DNA of 64,000 nt. Origin: Sparassis latifolia (taxonomy: Eukaryota; Basidiomycota; Agaricomycetes; Polyporales; Sparassidaceae). Within the stretch, counting starts at the first letter, position 1, and the number at the start of each line of letters is the position of its first letter. A program made the position numbers and the translations under genes. Location of the stretch: NCBI GenBank assembly GCA_018466975.1, contig JAENRS010000022.1:558001-622000 (forward strand), written 5' to 3'. Shown in pieces: positions 12,001 through 23,536 of the stretch. The notes below the pieces were generated by a model. It did not search any database and was not told the DNA's origin. It saw only the letters and a program-made list of their open reading frames with translations.

Positions 12001-12968
12001 GGTTCGTGTTCGCTGTGCGCATCCTGCTCTGCCTCTGCTTCCGGGGAGGGTGAACGAGAGGACGACGGTGATCCGGACGGAGATGTCGACGAGGAAGAGA
12101 TGGGCTCGATCACCGTCGAACCCGCCATGATTGACAATCCCGCGGGAGCGACCGGTATCGGCGGCGAAGGCTCGTCCACGTCCATCAGCGCTCCCGCCTC
12201 GACCGGTGTGACCGAATCCACCGTGGCGGGCTCCGCGTCCTGTTGCATTTCCACGTCCTCTGCGCCCGCGTCCTCGCCCTCAGATTCGTCCCCCTCCGCA
12301 GGCAGCGCAGTCTTCTCCGCTGAATCATCTTCGTCGCCACCCTCGCCCTCACCCTCGTCGTCGGTGAGCTCAGGCGCGGCGTCGGGCGTGGCCTCGTGCT
12401 CGGCCTCGTCGTCCTCTTCCTCCTCATCAGCGACGGATTCACTGTCGTACGCAGGCCCCCCATCTCTGTCGGGTGATGGGCGCGGGTACGGTGGGGTGCG
12501 TGGTGTGGGCAGGCGGTCCAAGCGACGGTGGGCGGGGCCGGGCAGCTCTTCGCGCCCGTCCTCGCGGTCGCGGTCACGGTCGCGGGCATCCAGGTCTTCG
12601 TCCTCCTCTTCCTCCATCGCCTTCGCGGGGCCCGGGAGCTCCTCCTCCTCCTCCTCTTCGATCAGCCTCGTGCGCCAGTCGCCGCCCTTCTTGTTGTTCT
12701 TGGCCCACTCCCACATTGGGGGCGGGACTATCCCGCGTTTCGTCCTGCTGTCGCGGCTGGAAGAGTTTCCGGAATCGCCGGTACGCGAACCGTTCTCGCG
12801 GCCCTCGTTTTCCTGCTCCTCCTCCGTGAGCTCTGAGAGCTCTGAGCCGCTGTCCATGTCGAGGCACGCAGCTCCGCTGTTCGAGGTGGATGTTCGGTGC
12901 TCATCGGGTGGTGGTGGTGATAATGATGGTGAGCTGAGCGAGTCGAGCGAAACACTGGTGCCCGGCAT
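9077..12968 (-). CDS. Sds3/Dep1-like subunit of the Sin3 histone deacetylase complex
   Basis: Sds3-like proteins scaffold the Sin3-HDAC corepressor. Exons are 12968-11639, 11576-11425, 11343-11244 and 11204-9077, about 1,236 codons in all. The N-terminal ~380 residues are acidic and low-complexity. The Sds3 domain spans three exons: RAEALDVLATIELKFALLRE, RLYVEKMEGLAWEENLVAEG, then THPEMLHLHTELSKRRDKRL, DEDAVWSWWQ, FVRDDLQTEMISETNRKRRR. The remaining ~700 residues are Pro/Ser/His-rich, with an Arg-Glu repeat and a His tract encoded near 10140-10180. The frame breaks at about 10316-10322, in the Arg-Glu repeat: reading runs FELERE in one frame and ERDPDRMYHMQMLQQQQ in another. One extra G in the GG run at 10318-10319 (minus strand) rejoins them. 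The domain is secure. The long tail's junction needs sequence confirmation. Confidence 0.85.
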
Positions 12969-13189
12969 CGTTGTCGACGACGATGAAGATTGAAGTTAAT
13001 GCAAGGTTAATGTCCCTCAACTGAGTCGATCGCAAAACGTGACCTGCCAGTCTATCGAGAGATTTGGCTACCTCCGGGCCGAGAAGGAGATTGACAAAAG
13101 CGGTTGGAATTTCTATATCCGAAACTCCGCTAAACTCCGTCTCACAGACTAACCCAGTCTTCCGTTACAGAATTTCGCCAGTCACCGCC

Positions 13190-14857
13190 ATGGTTTCCGC
13201 AGATAACTTGAACTTGGACTGTTTGGAACTGATATTTGCTTACCTCCATGGTAATGATTTGCTTTCAGTGTCTCTCGTTAGCCGTTCTTTTCTTGCGGGA
13301 GTTATTCCCAGATTATATCGTACGCTGGTCTTCAAGATGAGTGGGGCGAAGCGCTATCCTGCGGTGAATATTTCTTTGTCTCCAAACGGCATCAGCATTG
13401 AAAAGAAAGTAGATCATGTCGCCTTTTGCATCTGTCCTTGCGCATCCGAGTCTAGCTGTCCATGTCCGACATATTGGTACGTCATCATACTGGTAGTGCG
13501 CGTAGGCTTTTGAATCCTAAAACTGCATAGATGTACGATCCGTTCCCACAGTGAAGAATTTGCCGCACCCAAACTTTATGAATGACTGCTCCCGCACGAT
13601 TGCTACGTGCAAAAACCTTTCGTCTTTCACGTGTACCCCAAACGTGCTGTCGTCTTTTCTCCTAGCTTTGCAAGGCAAGGACAATCTGCAGAACCTACGC
13701 GTGAACGCCAGCCTCACTACCGAACAATCTGAGCAGCTTGTCAAGGTCACGGGGCTGCGTAATCTCACTCTTGACGGCAGCACTTGGAATGTAGTCGACG
13801 TGCTACCCGTGTGGTCAAGTTTGCTAGGATCGACTTTGACCTCATTGACGTTCTACGTGCGTGTCCTCAGTGTCTGATGAATTTTCCACCTAATTTTTAT
13901 TTATTTACGAAGGCCATGAACGAGTTGAATGACTGCGTTCTTGAAACGGTGCTCGGTAACCTACCTAATCTTACCGGCCTGCACGTTGTGGGCTGCGCTA
14001 AGATCGATCATACCTCCATATTCCGATCGACAGCCCATACTCCTCTCTTGGAGAGTTTGTCTTTCACGAGCTGGGTAAAATTTTATTTTGATTATCTCCT
14101 GTACGATTGGCTAATTATGCGAACTTTCAGGAATCGCCTCGTGCACTTCCTCTGACCATTGGGCCACTGACCAAACTTCGTCATCTCACCGTCGACACCC
14201 ACTGCGCGCTCGCACCTTCCACCACCCCCACGCTGTGGAATTCCGTGATCACCCTGACGCGCAGGTGGTCCTGTCCGCTGACGTCCATTACGCTCAAGCT
14301 CTCGGACAAGCTCGTCGTCGGCGACAGCTTCATCAAAGATCTGCTCAATGCGCATGAAGCTACACTCACCCATGTTGCTTTCTTGAACTGCCAGCTTAGC
14401 CTTGATGCCGTACGCATGATCTGCGCGCGGTGCTCAGAGATGGAGCGTTTCGCTGTTGGCATTCCTGCGAAGGAGATTGTGCGCTACACACGTTTATAGA
14501 GCTATGAAATCCTGCTGATCTGTGCTGTAGTGGTCGTTCTCAGACTGTCTCTCACGATCTAAGAGTCTGCATACTCTAAGCGACCTCGGCGATCATCATT
14601 CCTCACACGGTCAGCGGTTGTTCCTCACCCGCGTTAATGTCCAAACCATTATGGAGCGGGTACCAAATCTCGAGCGAGTCGTCACGAACGGTCGAGTGTG
14701 GACAGTACGTGTTGCTTGTTTCTCTCGCAACTCTTCGTCGATTCATTTTACTGTGCGTCAGGCTGAAAAACGCTCACGTTGGCTGCACGATGGTCTTCGG
14801 ATTTCTCTTGAGAGGAAAAAATCCCCATCTCCGAGTCATTGGTTCATGCCTCCTTAG
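13190..14857 (+). CDS. F-box protein with leucine-rich (RNI-like) repeats
   Basis: F-box proteins select substrates for SCF ubiquitin ligases through Skp1. From the ATG at 13190 the protein starts MVSADNLNLDCLELIFAYL and continues HGNDLLSVSLVSRSF, a typical F-box with the Leu-Glu-Leu-Ile core at residues ~11-16, and ends that exon with IPRLYRTLVFKMSG. Several short introns follow. Leucine-rich blocks include NLQNLRVNASLTTEQSEQL, GLRNLTLDGSTWNVVDVLPV, LPNLTGLHVVGCAKIDHTSI, LTKLRHLTVDTHCALAPS and VNVQTIMERVPNLERVVTNG. The stop is at 14855-14857. An in-frame ATG at 13064 would add 42 residues, but the F-box spacing favours 13190. Substrate is unknown. A second F-box/LRR gene lies at 60581. It shares only the general architecture. 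Confidence 0.78.
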
Positions 14858-15224
14858 CCCAAGAAGAAGAGAAGCCGCCAATTGATCCCGAGATCAGGTC
14901 GATCTCCCCACGTGAGGACAATACCCTGTAACTTACTCCTGGTCATTCTTCTGTGATGTAATGGCCCTGGGATCTAGTTCGTGAAGCTAAGTTCTGCGTG
15001 AGGCTCGAGAGGCCCCTTCACGGTCGACGGTCTAGGATGCTCAACTCCATGTTTGGATATGTGCAGGATACCGCCACGACGGTGATGGCTCATGACGCAG
15101 AGATCACACTACAGCCTCGACATCGGACGAGTGGTAAGGAAGTGTATAGAGGATATATTCTACCTCCAAGATATGCACAAAACGGATCACCAAAATACGT
15201 ATGGCCGAACACAACAGATTGCTT
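14858..15224. other. Convergent 3' intergenic region
   Basis: This 367-base stretch between the F-box and acyl-CoA ligase 3' ends shows no gene, repeat or RNA signal that I can recognise. Confidence 0.5.
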
Positions 15225-17927
15225 CATAGCTTAGCCTTCAGTTGGGACGATAATTTCCCTTGCTTCTGCAGCTCCCTGGCCTGGTCGCGCAACACTCGTC
15301 GGAGCAGCTTCCCGCTCGGGTTCTTTGGGATTGCTTGAATGAACTCGACACCGCCTGACAGGTGTTTGTAATGGATCGTCCGGTCGGCGACGTGCTAACA
15401 GCGGGGAGAATCCAATCATCATGAGGCACAGACAATTTGAGCAATAGCGCGAACTGACCTTCATAATAGACGCCTTGATTTGGGGGCCAACCGAGGGTAT
15501 TTTCTTCATACGCTCAACTGCGCCGCCGCTAAGCGCGACAAAAGCGAGCGGTATCTCCCCGCGATATTCGTCCGAAATCGACACGACGCAGGTGTCGGAC
15601 ACATCTCGGTGCTCCAGGATGTGTCCCTCAAGTTCCGCGGGTGCCACTACAACCCATGTTGAAAACAATTGAGTCCCGCCTGAACAAAATCACCAACCTT
15701 GGAAGCCCTTGACCTTTATCAATTCCTGCGAGAGGTGACCGTGAGAGCGGTAACATATGTGAACGGGAAATGATTACCTTGATACGGTCCACTACGAAGA
15801 GGTCCCCCTCTTCATTGAATACTACTTCGTCTCCCGTATGGATCCAACTGGATAGCATGTCAGCATCTGTACATTAATTACTTTGTTCTAGTGAACACAC
15901 CCATCTTTGAAAGTTTCACGAGTCCTGATAACAACCACAATTGAGTAAACTGTATATCGGGCAGACAACATCGATACTCACGCCTCCTCATTGTCGAGAT
16001 AGCCCAGAGTCATCGACGGCCCGCTTACGACCAACTCTCCGGGTTCGTTCACCCCAGCGAGAGAGCCATCGCGCTTCAGTACACGAGCAACGACACCATC
16101 GAGCAAGCGCCCAGCACTCCCTAGCGTCCCCAGCCGCTTCGCTATATGTGGAAACGTCACAGCTGTGCAAGTCTCTGTCATTCCTGCAATCCCAGTGCAT
16201 CAGTACCAGAACTACATGTCTGGACACTCGAAAACTCACCGTACGCTTGGCCAATGTGTAGAATGTGAGGGAATTTCTCCCCTACCAGATTTGTGAGCTC
16301 AGCAGAGAGCGGGGCTCCGCCACTAAGGCAGAATCGAATCGAGCTAAGATCAAATTTTTCAACAGCAGGGTGCTGTATGACAGCTTAGATATAGTGCAAG
16401 GACATTCTGCTAGACCTACTTTGCAGAGCAGAACCATGATAGGTGGGACGACTCTATTCAGTTGAGGATCAATTCGGGACGGAAAAAAGCCAAAGAATCA
16501 AGCGTACTGCAGAGAATTAACCCGATAGCGCTGAATGACGTGCAAAACTTGTAGAAGCTCGAACTTCGGAAGCACCACAAGCGAATGCTGTTTTGCATGA
16601 TCATAAATGCTGCCTATCGCGAGCACACAATCCACACACACCCCGTAATAGACCATAAAATGCACGGAGATAACAAGACCAAAGATATCTGCAGTGTATG
16701 TGAATATTTCAAAATTGGAGCTATGCACTGCGTCACTCACGGAAGAATGGTAGAACTACGATTCGTTAGATCATCGAATACAAGCTGCAGATACAAAAGA
16801 AGACATACCACCTAATGCGACGTCCCCAACTCGGATCGGCTTGAGGTCTTCTGACGGGAATTCTGTTGCTGTCGCCCGCTGTGCCACTTGTGTGACGTTG
16901 GCGATCAGATTGTAGTGCGAGATACACACTGCCTGAAACATCATCATAAGTACAATGAAGTTGCGCATAATTTGTCTATACCTTGGGTTTGCCGGTCGTG
17001 CCACTCGAGAAACTGAGGAAAGCCAGCTTTGTCTTGGCCTCTCCAGGCCTCAGACGCCGCTCTTCATACAGTTGTGGCATGGACAAGCCTTCAGCGGTCA
17101 ATTGCTGGACCGCAGGATATGTTGCGGTTCCCGATTCGGGTGCTTCCATCATTAGGATATGATCACTAGGGATTCCTGCATCGGTTGCAGCCACGAGCGC
17201 GATAGCATGATTCCAAGGGTGCGCAATAATCAGCTTGGCTTTCGATATCACCAACTGGTGCTTCAGTTCTTCTGCGTTGTACGAGGGGTTGGCTGCACTG
17301 TGGACAAAGATGGTCATAGATAAATATCTTGCACGAGAAATATGTGAGACTCACGTTACAATGGCCCCAAGCCTGTGGATCGCCCTAAGATAGAGGGACA
17401 AACTGAGAATTTGATCATCCCGACAAACGCGTCGAAGCCTACCAAATCACCCCGGGATAATCTGCAGCCATGACGTACGTCAGTCAGCCGGAAGGATGGC
17501 GTCGGTTACACATACCAATATTATTTGGGCTATAGATACACACTGCGCACAGCTAAGAACTCGTCTATTTTGAATTAGAGTATGCTGAACACACCGACAT
17601 CATCCTCTCCTGACAAAGTAAAATGAGAACCAGAAAAGGGACGGAAGAGATGGCATGAGACTTGCCTATACGCCATCTAGAGCTCAGCGAATTCGCCAGC
17701 CCATAGACTCGTGCTCGAATCTAGCTGTCAAAGTGAGTAAACGGACAATCCAGGACCGGGATACATGCCTCGTCAGGATAAAGTGAATACCCTGTCGTGG
17801 GGTTAATGTACCAAGGCTTAGGGGCCTTTATGACTGGCCTAGTGACGTGATGGCTATCGAGCATGAACTGCGGGATAGTCAAGTGATCGGGAACATCGGG
17901 AAGTGCTCCTCCATATGTCTCTGCCAT
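15225..17927 (-). CDS. 4-coumarate-CoA ligase-like acyl/aryl-CoA synthetase with peroxisomal C-terminus
   Basis: ANL-superfamily ligase: activates a carboxylic acid with ATP, then makes the CoA thioester. Exon 1 (17927-17769) encodes MAETYGGALPDVPDHLTIPQ and ends SLYPDE. Tiny exons then build IRARVYGLANSLSSRWRIG, EDDVVCIYSPNNIDYPGVIW, AIHRLGAIVTAANPSYNAEE. The AMP-binding P-loop is LAFLSFSSGTTGKPKAV; later motifs are GQAYGMTET, GELVVSGPSMTLGYLDNEEA, WIHTGDEVVF, VAPAELEGHILEH and the catalytic-lysine region IPKNPSGKLLRR. The protein ends SSQLKAKL, and AKL is a variant peroxisomal PTS1. The final exon needs the frame ending at TGA 15227-15225, not the overlapping open frames. Exons of 15, 27 and 19 bases lie at 17609-17595, 17542-17516 and 17461-17443. 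Two introns appear to use GC donors (after 17769 and 17666). The substrate (fatty acid or aromatic acid) cannot be told from sequence alone. Confidence 0.9.
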
Positions 17928-19307
17928 CTCCCCACCACTGAGTCCAGATGGGCAAATGTTCGGGGGTTGGGGGGGATGGTATGTTTAGGAAGAGCACTAC
18001 AACTGCGTTAAGTCCCCTAGCTGCGTTTCCTGGCGCCAATTAGAAGCAACCGGTTCCGGCTTCCGCAACTCGACGACACTACGCAATCACAAGAGGTACT
18101 GAGAAAGGACGAGCTGTAGCTCCGAGAGCGATATTCCTGGGTGGTGTGAGGGTGCCAATGTAGATGGGACAATGCTGTAATGAATCATCTGTATGGCCGA
18201 CGCATTTATGGGGTTTCGTCTCAGCCAGATTTGGGACTCGGATGACGGCCATAAACAAGGTGTTTCATATGCATTTCATGCCCGACACAAATGGCCGATG
18301 CCGAGCTTCTCTACTGGAAATCTGCTTCGTGAATGCGAGATCGACGACCTCTGTAAATCGGACATATGAGTCTTCTACCATCACGAAGTGTTAATGGACA
18401 GACAAACCGTTGAAAATCAGTTGCATCGGAAGATTCAGAACTTCTAGTGGGCAAGAATATTTGTGCGCGCGATAGAGCTCCGATTCCCGAGTTGAGGCGG
18501 AATCACAGCCATCCGGTGGGTATAATAAGCCGGCCGGTGGTGGGATACGCAGAGCGTTGAGTTGAGGGCACTAGGTAGAACCGCAAAACCGCGTGGGGCA
18601 GGTATGGGCCATGGCTCACTGCCTGACCCAAGTCCGAGGCTTTTTGGCCATGGAACTTCCGGGACATATAGTGGTTGCAGATTCAGAGGTGACGAGTGGC
18701 GGTGCGGCGTGCTGCGGTGGGGCTGCCGGTACATCCGTAACAGAAAAAGCGGATAGAAGTTGCTTTTTGATCACTCAAAGGTTGGAATTCGTACTTACAG
18801 TAGTAACAGTACTTACGAGCGGTCAGCTTCGCAACGTCGGGCGAAGGCCGATCAGCCGTATGCCTAGGGCGCCCGTCTTCAGCGCCGTAATGTAGACGCT
18901 GCACAAACTCAGGATTGAGCGCTCGAGCAAGGTAAAGACATTCTGTCATGCAACAGTACTGATGTACGTTAGCGTCGGGTGGTGACTGGATCCCTTCTGC
19001 CTGCTCGTCGTGAGCTAATTATTGTAAGTTAAGTCCCAGGGGACAAACAAGTACAAATTCCTCACTCAAAGCGCCCGTCTTCAAATCCTCAAATTTAGCG
19101 CCCACGAAACATAGGCCGTTTCCTTCTTCCCTTAAGAGTGTCCGGAAGCGCGTACACTGAAAAATGAAGCTTGAGAGGTTAGATATTTTTGGAAAGTGAT
19201 CAAACTTATTCACTGTAAGCACCCTGGACGTGAACATGCTTAGAGTCCGACTCTGTGATTATACAGACCAAGAGTACTCCACCGGAGAAAGCCGAGACCA
19301 CAACCTA

Positions 19308-19325
19308 GGGAGGGAGGGGTACCCT
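19308..19325 (+). repeat. 18-base G-rich direct repeat, copy 1
   Basis: The sequence GGGAGGGAGGGGTACCCT occurs here and again, identically, at 19683-19700. The flanks differ beyond a few bases of partial similarity. It contains a GGGTACCC palindrome. Confidence 0.6.
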
Positions 19326-19682
19326 CGAGGACCTTGCTTGGGTTTGTGCACATGCATATATTTATGGCTGTAGATAGCCCCAGATGTCCAAAATGATACT
19401 TCCGTGGCTCCACTAACTTAGATGTCATGTTCTATAAAGGCTATGGTATCCTCTGGCCTCATTTATGAGCTGCAACCACAAAACCAGTGCCTGAGTCGGG
19501 CCACAATTCCATCGTTGAGCTCATCTCAAAGACCAAATCTCCAATGCACTATGTTTATTGAGAATATGTATGTGCCTATGAGAGGGGCGGTGACATTTTT
19601 TGTGAAAGACACTATGGTGCATCATTATTGAGCGCTTAACATACCAAAAACGGATAAGACCTTCCGCTTTTGGAAAGAAGGA

Positions 19683-19700
19683 GGGAGGGAGGGGTACCCT
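19683..19700 (+). repeat. 18-base G-rich direct repeat, copy 2
   Basis: This is the second identical copy of GGGAGGGAGGGGTACCCT, 375 bases after the first and in the same orientation. It may be a remnant of a small repeated element or a chance G-rich match. Confidence 0.6.
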
Positions 19701-20517
19701 GGGGACCCTTATTTTGGTTTTGGGAGTCGTGGTAGTGAACTGACTTCCTGCCACCCTCTTGATACAGACCGCTTTACAAGCACCCCCCACGAACCGCAAA
19801 TCCATATTATTTTCCTTGCCAGCGGAAATTTACTATGATCGTGCTTCTTGTGAGTGATTATTTGACGTGTGGTTAGACTAGTAGTACTACCTCTACAGCA
19901 TAAGTAGCTAGGTCGTCTTGCGACTCAAACAGAGCTGGAAACTTCCATGCGTTGTCTCTGGTACATCTCCAGACAGGTTTTCCCATTTCATTGTTCATTC
20001 CTAGAGAATTGACAAGGCCAAGTACAGTAAGTGACATCCTGCACCCTCCTTTCCGCCTTGACTTATGATCATTTCGAAGGGATCTCATGACGATGTGCAC
20101 ATCCGAAAGTATGAAGTTTGGTTTAAGTGAAGTGCCTTGATTGTATGAATCCTTATCCTGCAAGGCGGAGTTATGAGGCAAACAGGAAACACAGCGACAT
20201 GCCTGTCGATCCTGTCGGGGCACCGATGTGCTCCCATATGGGCGTTCGGGGATAGCGGACCTGTCCCCAGATGAGTGCCGCCAGCTGCGCTTAGTGATCT
20301 GCCCGCAAGGACGAGTTGTGCAGAGCTGGAAGAAACACAGCGAATCAACGGCAAGCGGCCGTGGGTGGGTGGGTAGGTATGTTGCATTTACTATTAGCAC
20401 CAATCGCTGACCGTTTAAAACTGAACTCGTCTCGGCCTACTGTATTACAGAGTCTCGCAGACAGAGCCTTATCCCAAGATAACGTTAATCCAGAGGCACA
20501 CCGTAAAACGTCATAGC

Positions 20518-20990
20518 TCAGCATCTCCAGAATTCGGGCTGATCCGACGCACGTTTTCTTCGGGCCCGTTCCATGATGAACGTCCATGGCTTAGGCCCAC
20601 GGTTGTCTCATACCTGATGCCCAAATACGAGGGCAACTACGTTCTCAGGGCTCCCCTCACATAGATTAATGGTGAGGCGTGTCTATCATATTCAAGATGC
20701 CGAACCTCACCTTCAATCTTCACGAGATAGTTCATGTTGCAGATGACCATGTGGTACAAGATATCTAGCCGAGATGACACTCAGTTGGTCTGGCCCCTAA
20801 CATATGACGATGGCTGGAGAACAGTTTCGTTGTCAAAGGCTGATCTCGAAAGTCCGGTCCCAGCCAATACCCGAGACTCAGCCCTGGTGTAGGCGAGACA
20901 GGTACCACATGTGGGCAAACCTCAAAATCTTCTGGGGATACACATGACGTCGAACGACGACCTTCGTACCGCTGCTCCTTGTGTCCACGC
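20518..20990 (-). pseudogene. Probable decayed or frame-broken fungal gene remnant
   Basis: Translation of the minus strand gives protein-like patches in the right order but in different frames. They are KILRFAHMWYLSRLHQG (about 20930-20880), then SVISARYLVPHGHLQHELSR and HLEYDRHASPLIYVRG (about 20780-20660), then SPENVVALVFGHQ (about 20650-20610) and KPWTFIMERARRKR ending SDQPEFWRC plus a stop at 20520-20518. Stops and frame changes separate the patches, and I found no splice sites that join them convincingly. I cannot name the family. A real multi-intron gene is possible, but a pseudogene fits better in this gene-poor stretch. Confidence 0.35.
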
Positions 20991-21761
20991 TGTCAAAACC
21001 CTGATCATGTCAAGCCAGTACCGCACTCTACGGTGTGAAGTTGCGCCCTCCAGAACGAATTAGATGCCCGGATCAATGTTGTCGCTGCTTGTTAGCGGAT
21101 TCTGGATGTCAAGCTCGTCAGTAACTATCATCATCGATTATGATGCGCTGGGCCGACCACCTGGTAATAGTATGTTGCGAGGCGCCGCAGTCAGATCATC
21201 TATCCAGATTTGGCAACTGCTGTATTCGAAGGAACCGCTGGCTAACTCTGCAGGCGTGACTGGGCTCAGAAGCCGGGCCTGCTTTACCATTTAGAAGGTT
21301 CCTGATTTTCTTGGATTCTTGATTGGACCTTCGCTTGCTTGAATCTTGAGGCTTTCACTTGTGCCTTCTTCGCTTGATATGTTACCAAAGACTGAGCACA
21401 ACCTGCGATGCCCCCACAATAGCAACTTGAACTCCGAAAGCTGATATGATGGCTGCTGACATGATGCTACTCGTCATCTTCCGCCTGCAACATTGTCATG
21501 CATACCATCACATGGACGACCTTGAAATTATGACAAAGTGCGGCCATGCGGCTCCCTGCGTCCAGAATCTGCGCTGGCGTTACAGTCTACGCGACAATGG
21601 AACGTCGGCGGCCCGCATGGTCTGCTCTACACAGACATCGGCTGCACTGGTCCTTTTTGGAAAAAAAGGGTTCCGTCATCATGAGATGATCAACTAACTA
21701 TACTGCGATCCCATGGTTGCACTCGTTCGACCTGGACCATATGACCGTCCCAGTCGAAAGC

Positions 21762-21768
21762 TATAAAA
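21762..21768 (+). promoter_or_regulatory. TATA box of the thaumatin-like gene
   Basis: TATAAAA lies 82 bases before the ATG at 21850, inside CTATAAAAGATG. Distance and match fit a fungal core promoter for a strongly or conditionally expressed secreted-protein gene. Confidence 0.65.
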
Positions 21769-21849
21769 GATGTCTTCGAGGGGATAGTCGGGGTCGCAAG
21801 GCCCCCACATCGCATTACTCCCATACTCAAATTTCCATCAGTCATCCAG

Positions 21850-23170
21850 ATGAAGAACTCGGCAGTCTTCATCGTTCTGGCTTCAGCTCTGTTGTCGGCC
21901 GCGGACAGGACGTTCACGGTTTACAATGGCTGTCCCTTCACCATATGGTACGTCACATAAAGTCACCCACTTCTACGCCACTCATTGAGCGACCATGTCA
22001 CTGCAGGCCTGCCGTGAATACATGACCCACAATCGACCGTTTGTTCCGCCGTCTCATTTCTGTGTTCGATGTAGATATTCACTGGTGCTGGATCCGTTAC
22101 TCCGGATTACACCACTGGGTTAGTACAGCACTTTCTTTCAGGATTGTTTTCATAAGAAGAATCTACTAATTTATGAGCCACAAAGATGGGAAGCCGGTGC
22201 TTACACGTCTGTCTCTTTTACTGTTCCCGAAGGCTGGACCGCAGGCCGTATTTGGGTGATTACCGGACGTATCATGTTGCAGTGTATCTGTTAACTCCCA
22301 ATGTCAAGGGTCGCCGTGATTGCGACTTCAGCGATACCAACCCAGCCACTCAGTGCCCTTCTGGCGGTTGCAATGGCGGCCTAGTCTGTGACCCCTCCAC
22401 AGGAACCGTTAGTCTTCTCTATTTGCATTGCGATATACTGGTTGACGCTTTGGCGACATATATAGGGTATTCCTCCAGCGTCCCTGGCGGAGTTCACCTT
22501 GGGTACCAATGGCGCTGCCGATTATTACGACGGTGAGCTCTCCTGATTAGGTTCTCGCTGACATTGCCACTCACTGCGTCTGCGTACATATCAGTATCGC
22601 TGGTTGACGGGTACAACTTGCCCGTCTCCATCACCAACAATGCGGGATGCGGAGAGGCCGACTGCGACGTCGACCTCGGACCTAACTGTTCGTCGTCTGA
22701 GCTGGCATCCTAACACCTTATATTTGAAGTTAAACCTTCGCGTCTAATGCGCAGGTCCTGCGGCCCTTATTGGCCCATACGACTCAACTGGATTCCCGGT
22801 TGGATGCAAGAGCGCGTGCGAAGCCAACTTGGACGGTGATCCGAGTAAATGAGCTACCTGCTTTCATCTGTTCATCGTATATTGACGTAATGCACATCGC
22901 AGGTAACTCTCCGAATTGCTGCACCGGTAATTACGACACCGCCGCGACATGTCCTTCGTCTGGCGTTCAGTACTATTCCTACTTTAGTGAGTGTCGCTTC
23001 TTACTTTCCGTTGTGCAGAGTGACTGACTGAATGGGCCCACGCGACAGAGGACAACTGTCCGAACTCATACTGCTATGCCTACGACGAGAGCAGCGGTAC
23101 TGCTTTGTGGTCTTGCGCTTCCAGCCTTGTGGCTGACTATACTGTCACGTTCTGTCCTCCATCATCGTAA
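21850..23170 (+). CDS. Secreted thaumatin-like protein (GH64-TLP superfamily)
   Basis: Thaumatin-like proteins are secreted, disulfide-rich beta-sandwich proteins; fungal ones can bind or cleave beta-1,3-glucan and may act in wall remodelling. Exon 1 encodes a signal peptide (MKNSAVFIVLASALLSAADR) and RTFTVYNGCPFTIW. About eight short introns follow. Conserved parts in order are AGSVTPDYTTGWEAGAYTS, VPEGWTAGRIWGRRDCDF, CNGGLVCDPSTGTGIPPASL, AEFTLGTNGAADYYDVSLVD, GYNLPVSITNNAGCGEADCD, FPVGCKSACEANLDGDP, NSPNCCTGNYDTAATCPSSG and YCYAYDESSGTALWSC, ending TVTFCPPSS. The acidic residues of the thaumatin cleft (the Arg-Glu-Asp-Asp-Asp pattern) look present in GRRDCDF, AEFTL and DYYDVSLVD. Even cysteine spacing fits secretion. 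Enzyme activity is not proven by sequence. A TATA box precedes it. Confidence 0.92.
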
Positions 23171-23536
23171 CTTGCTGGAGATCGGCGTACATGAGAGCAT
23201 TTAACACTACTTGTAAATGGAAGACCACATTATCTTCCCAGGAATGTTGTTATCCACTCCCTTCCTCTTATTATGCTGTCAGTTTATGTGAATTTGTCAG
23301 ACGGGTGCTAGTGATGATAGTCAGTGTAGGGTAGTAGTAATAATCAAATGATGGATAACCCACCTTTTGATACGAAATGCCCCTCATCATCATCACTGAT
23401 GAGCATTCCGCCAATGACAGTTCCTGCGTCACCAATGTCGGCTTACCGGTGCTTTCTGTGCTCCATACGTGCGCATTCTCGACAAGAGGAGCGAATAACT
23501 AATAGCAATTTTGACCGAACGAATCCAAGTCCGTAA
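23171..23536. other. Convergent 3' intergenic region
   Basis: This 366-base stretch separates the stop codons of the thaumatin-like gene and the TCD gene. I see only 3' UTR-like, AT-rich sequence. Confidence 0.5.

Larger units (their letters stand above)
17928..21849. other. Gene-poor region of 3.9 kb
   Basis: Open frames are short and lack the bias and domain patches seen elsewhere in the window. The longest (minus strand, 19873-20403) has no recognisable character. The region holds two copies of an 18-base G-rich motif (19308-19325, 19683-19700) and a probable decayed coding remnant at 20518-20990 on the minus strand. Its right end carries the promoter of the thaumatin-like gene. I see no transposase, reverse transcriptase or terminal repeats. 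Confidence 0.55.

Noticed and set aside
11584..12993. Plus-strand 469-codon Ser/Ala-rich open frame
   Set aside because: It is the antisense shadow of the acidic low-complexity exon of the Sds3-like gene. That exon has a conserved downstream domain and clean splices; this frame has neither.
19873..20403. Minus-strand 176-codon open frame
   Set aside because: No domain character, unusual composition, no splice context, and it lies in the gene-poor region. Likely chance.
17928..21849. Transposon or secondary-metabolite cluster in the gene-poor region
   Set aside because: No transposase, polymerase, terminal repeats, or biosynthetic core enzyme could be found in any frame.
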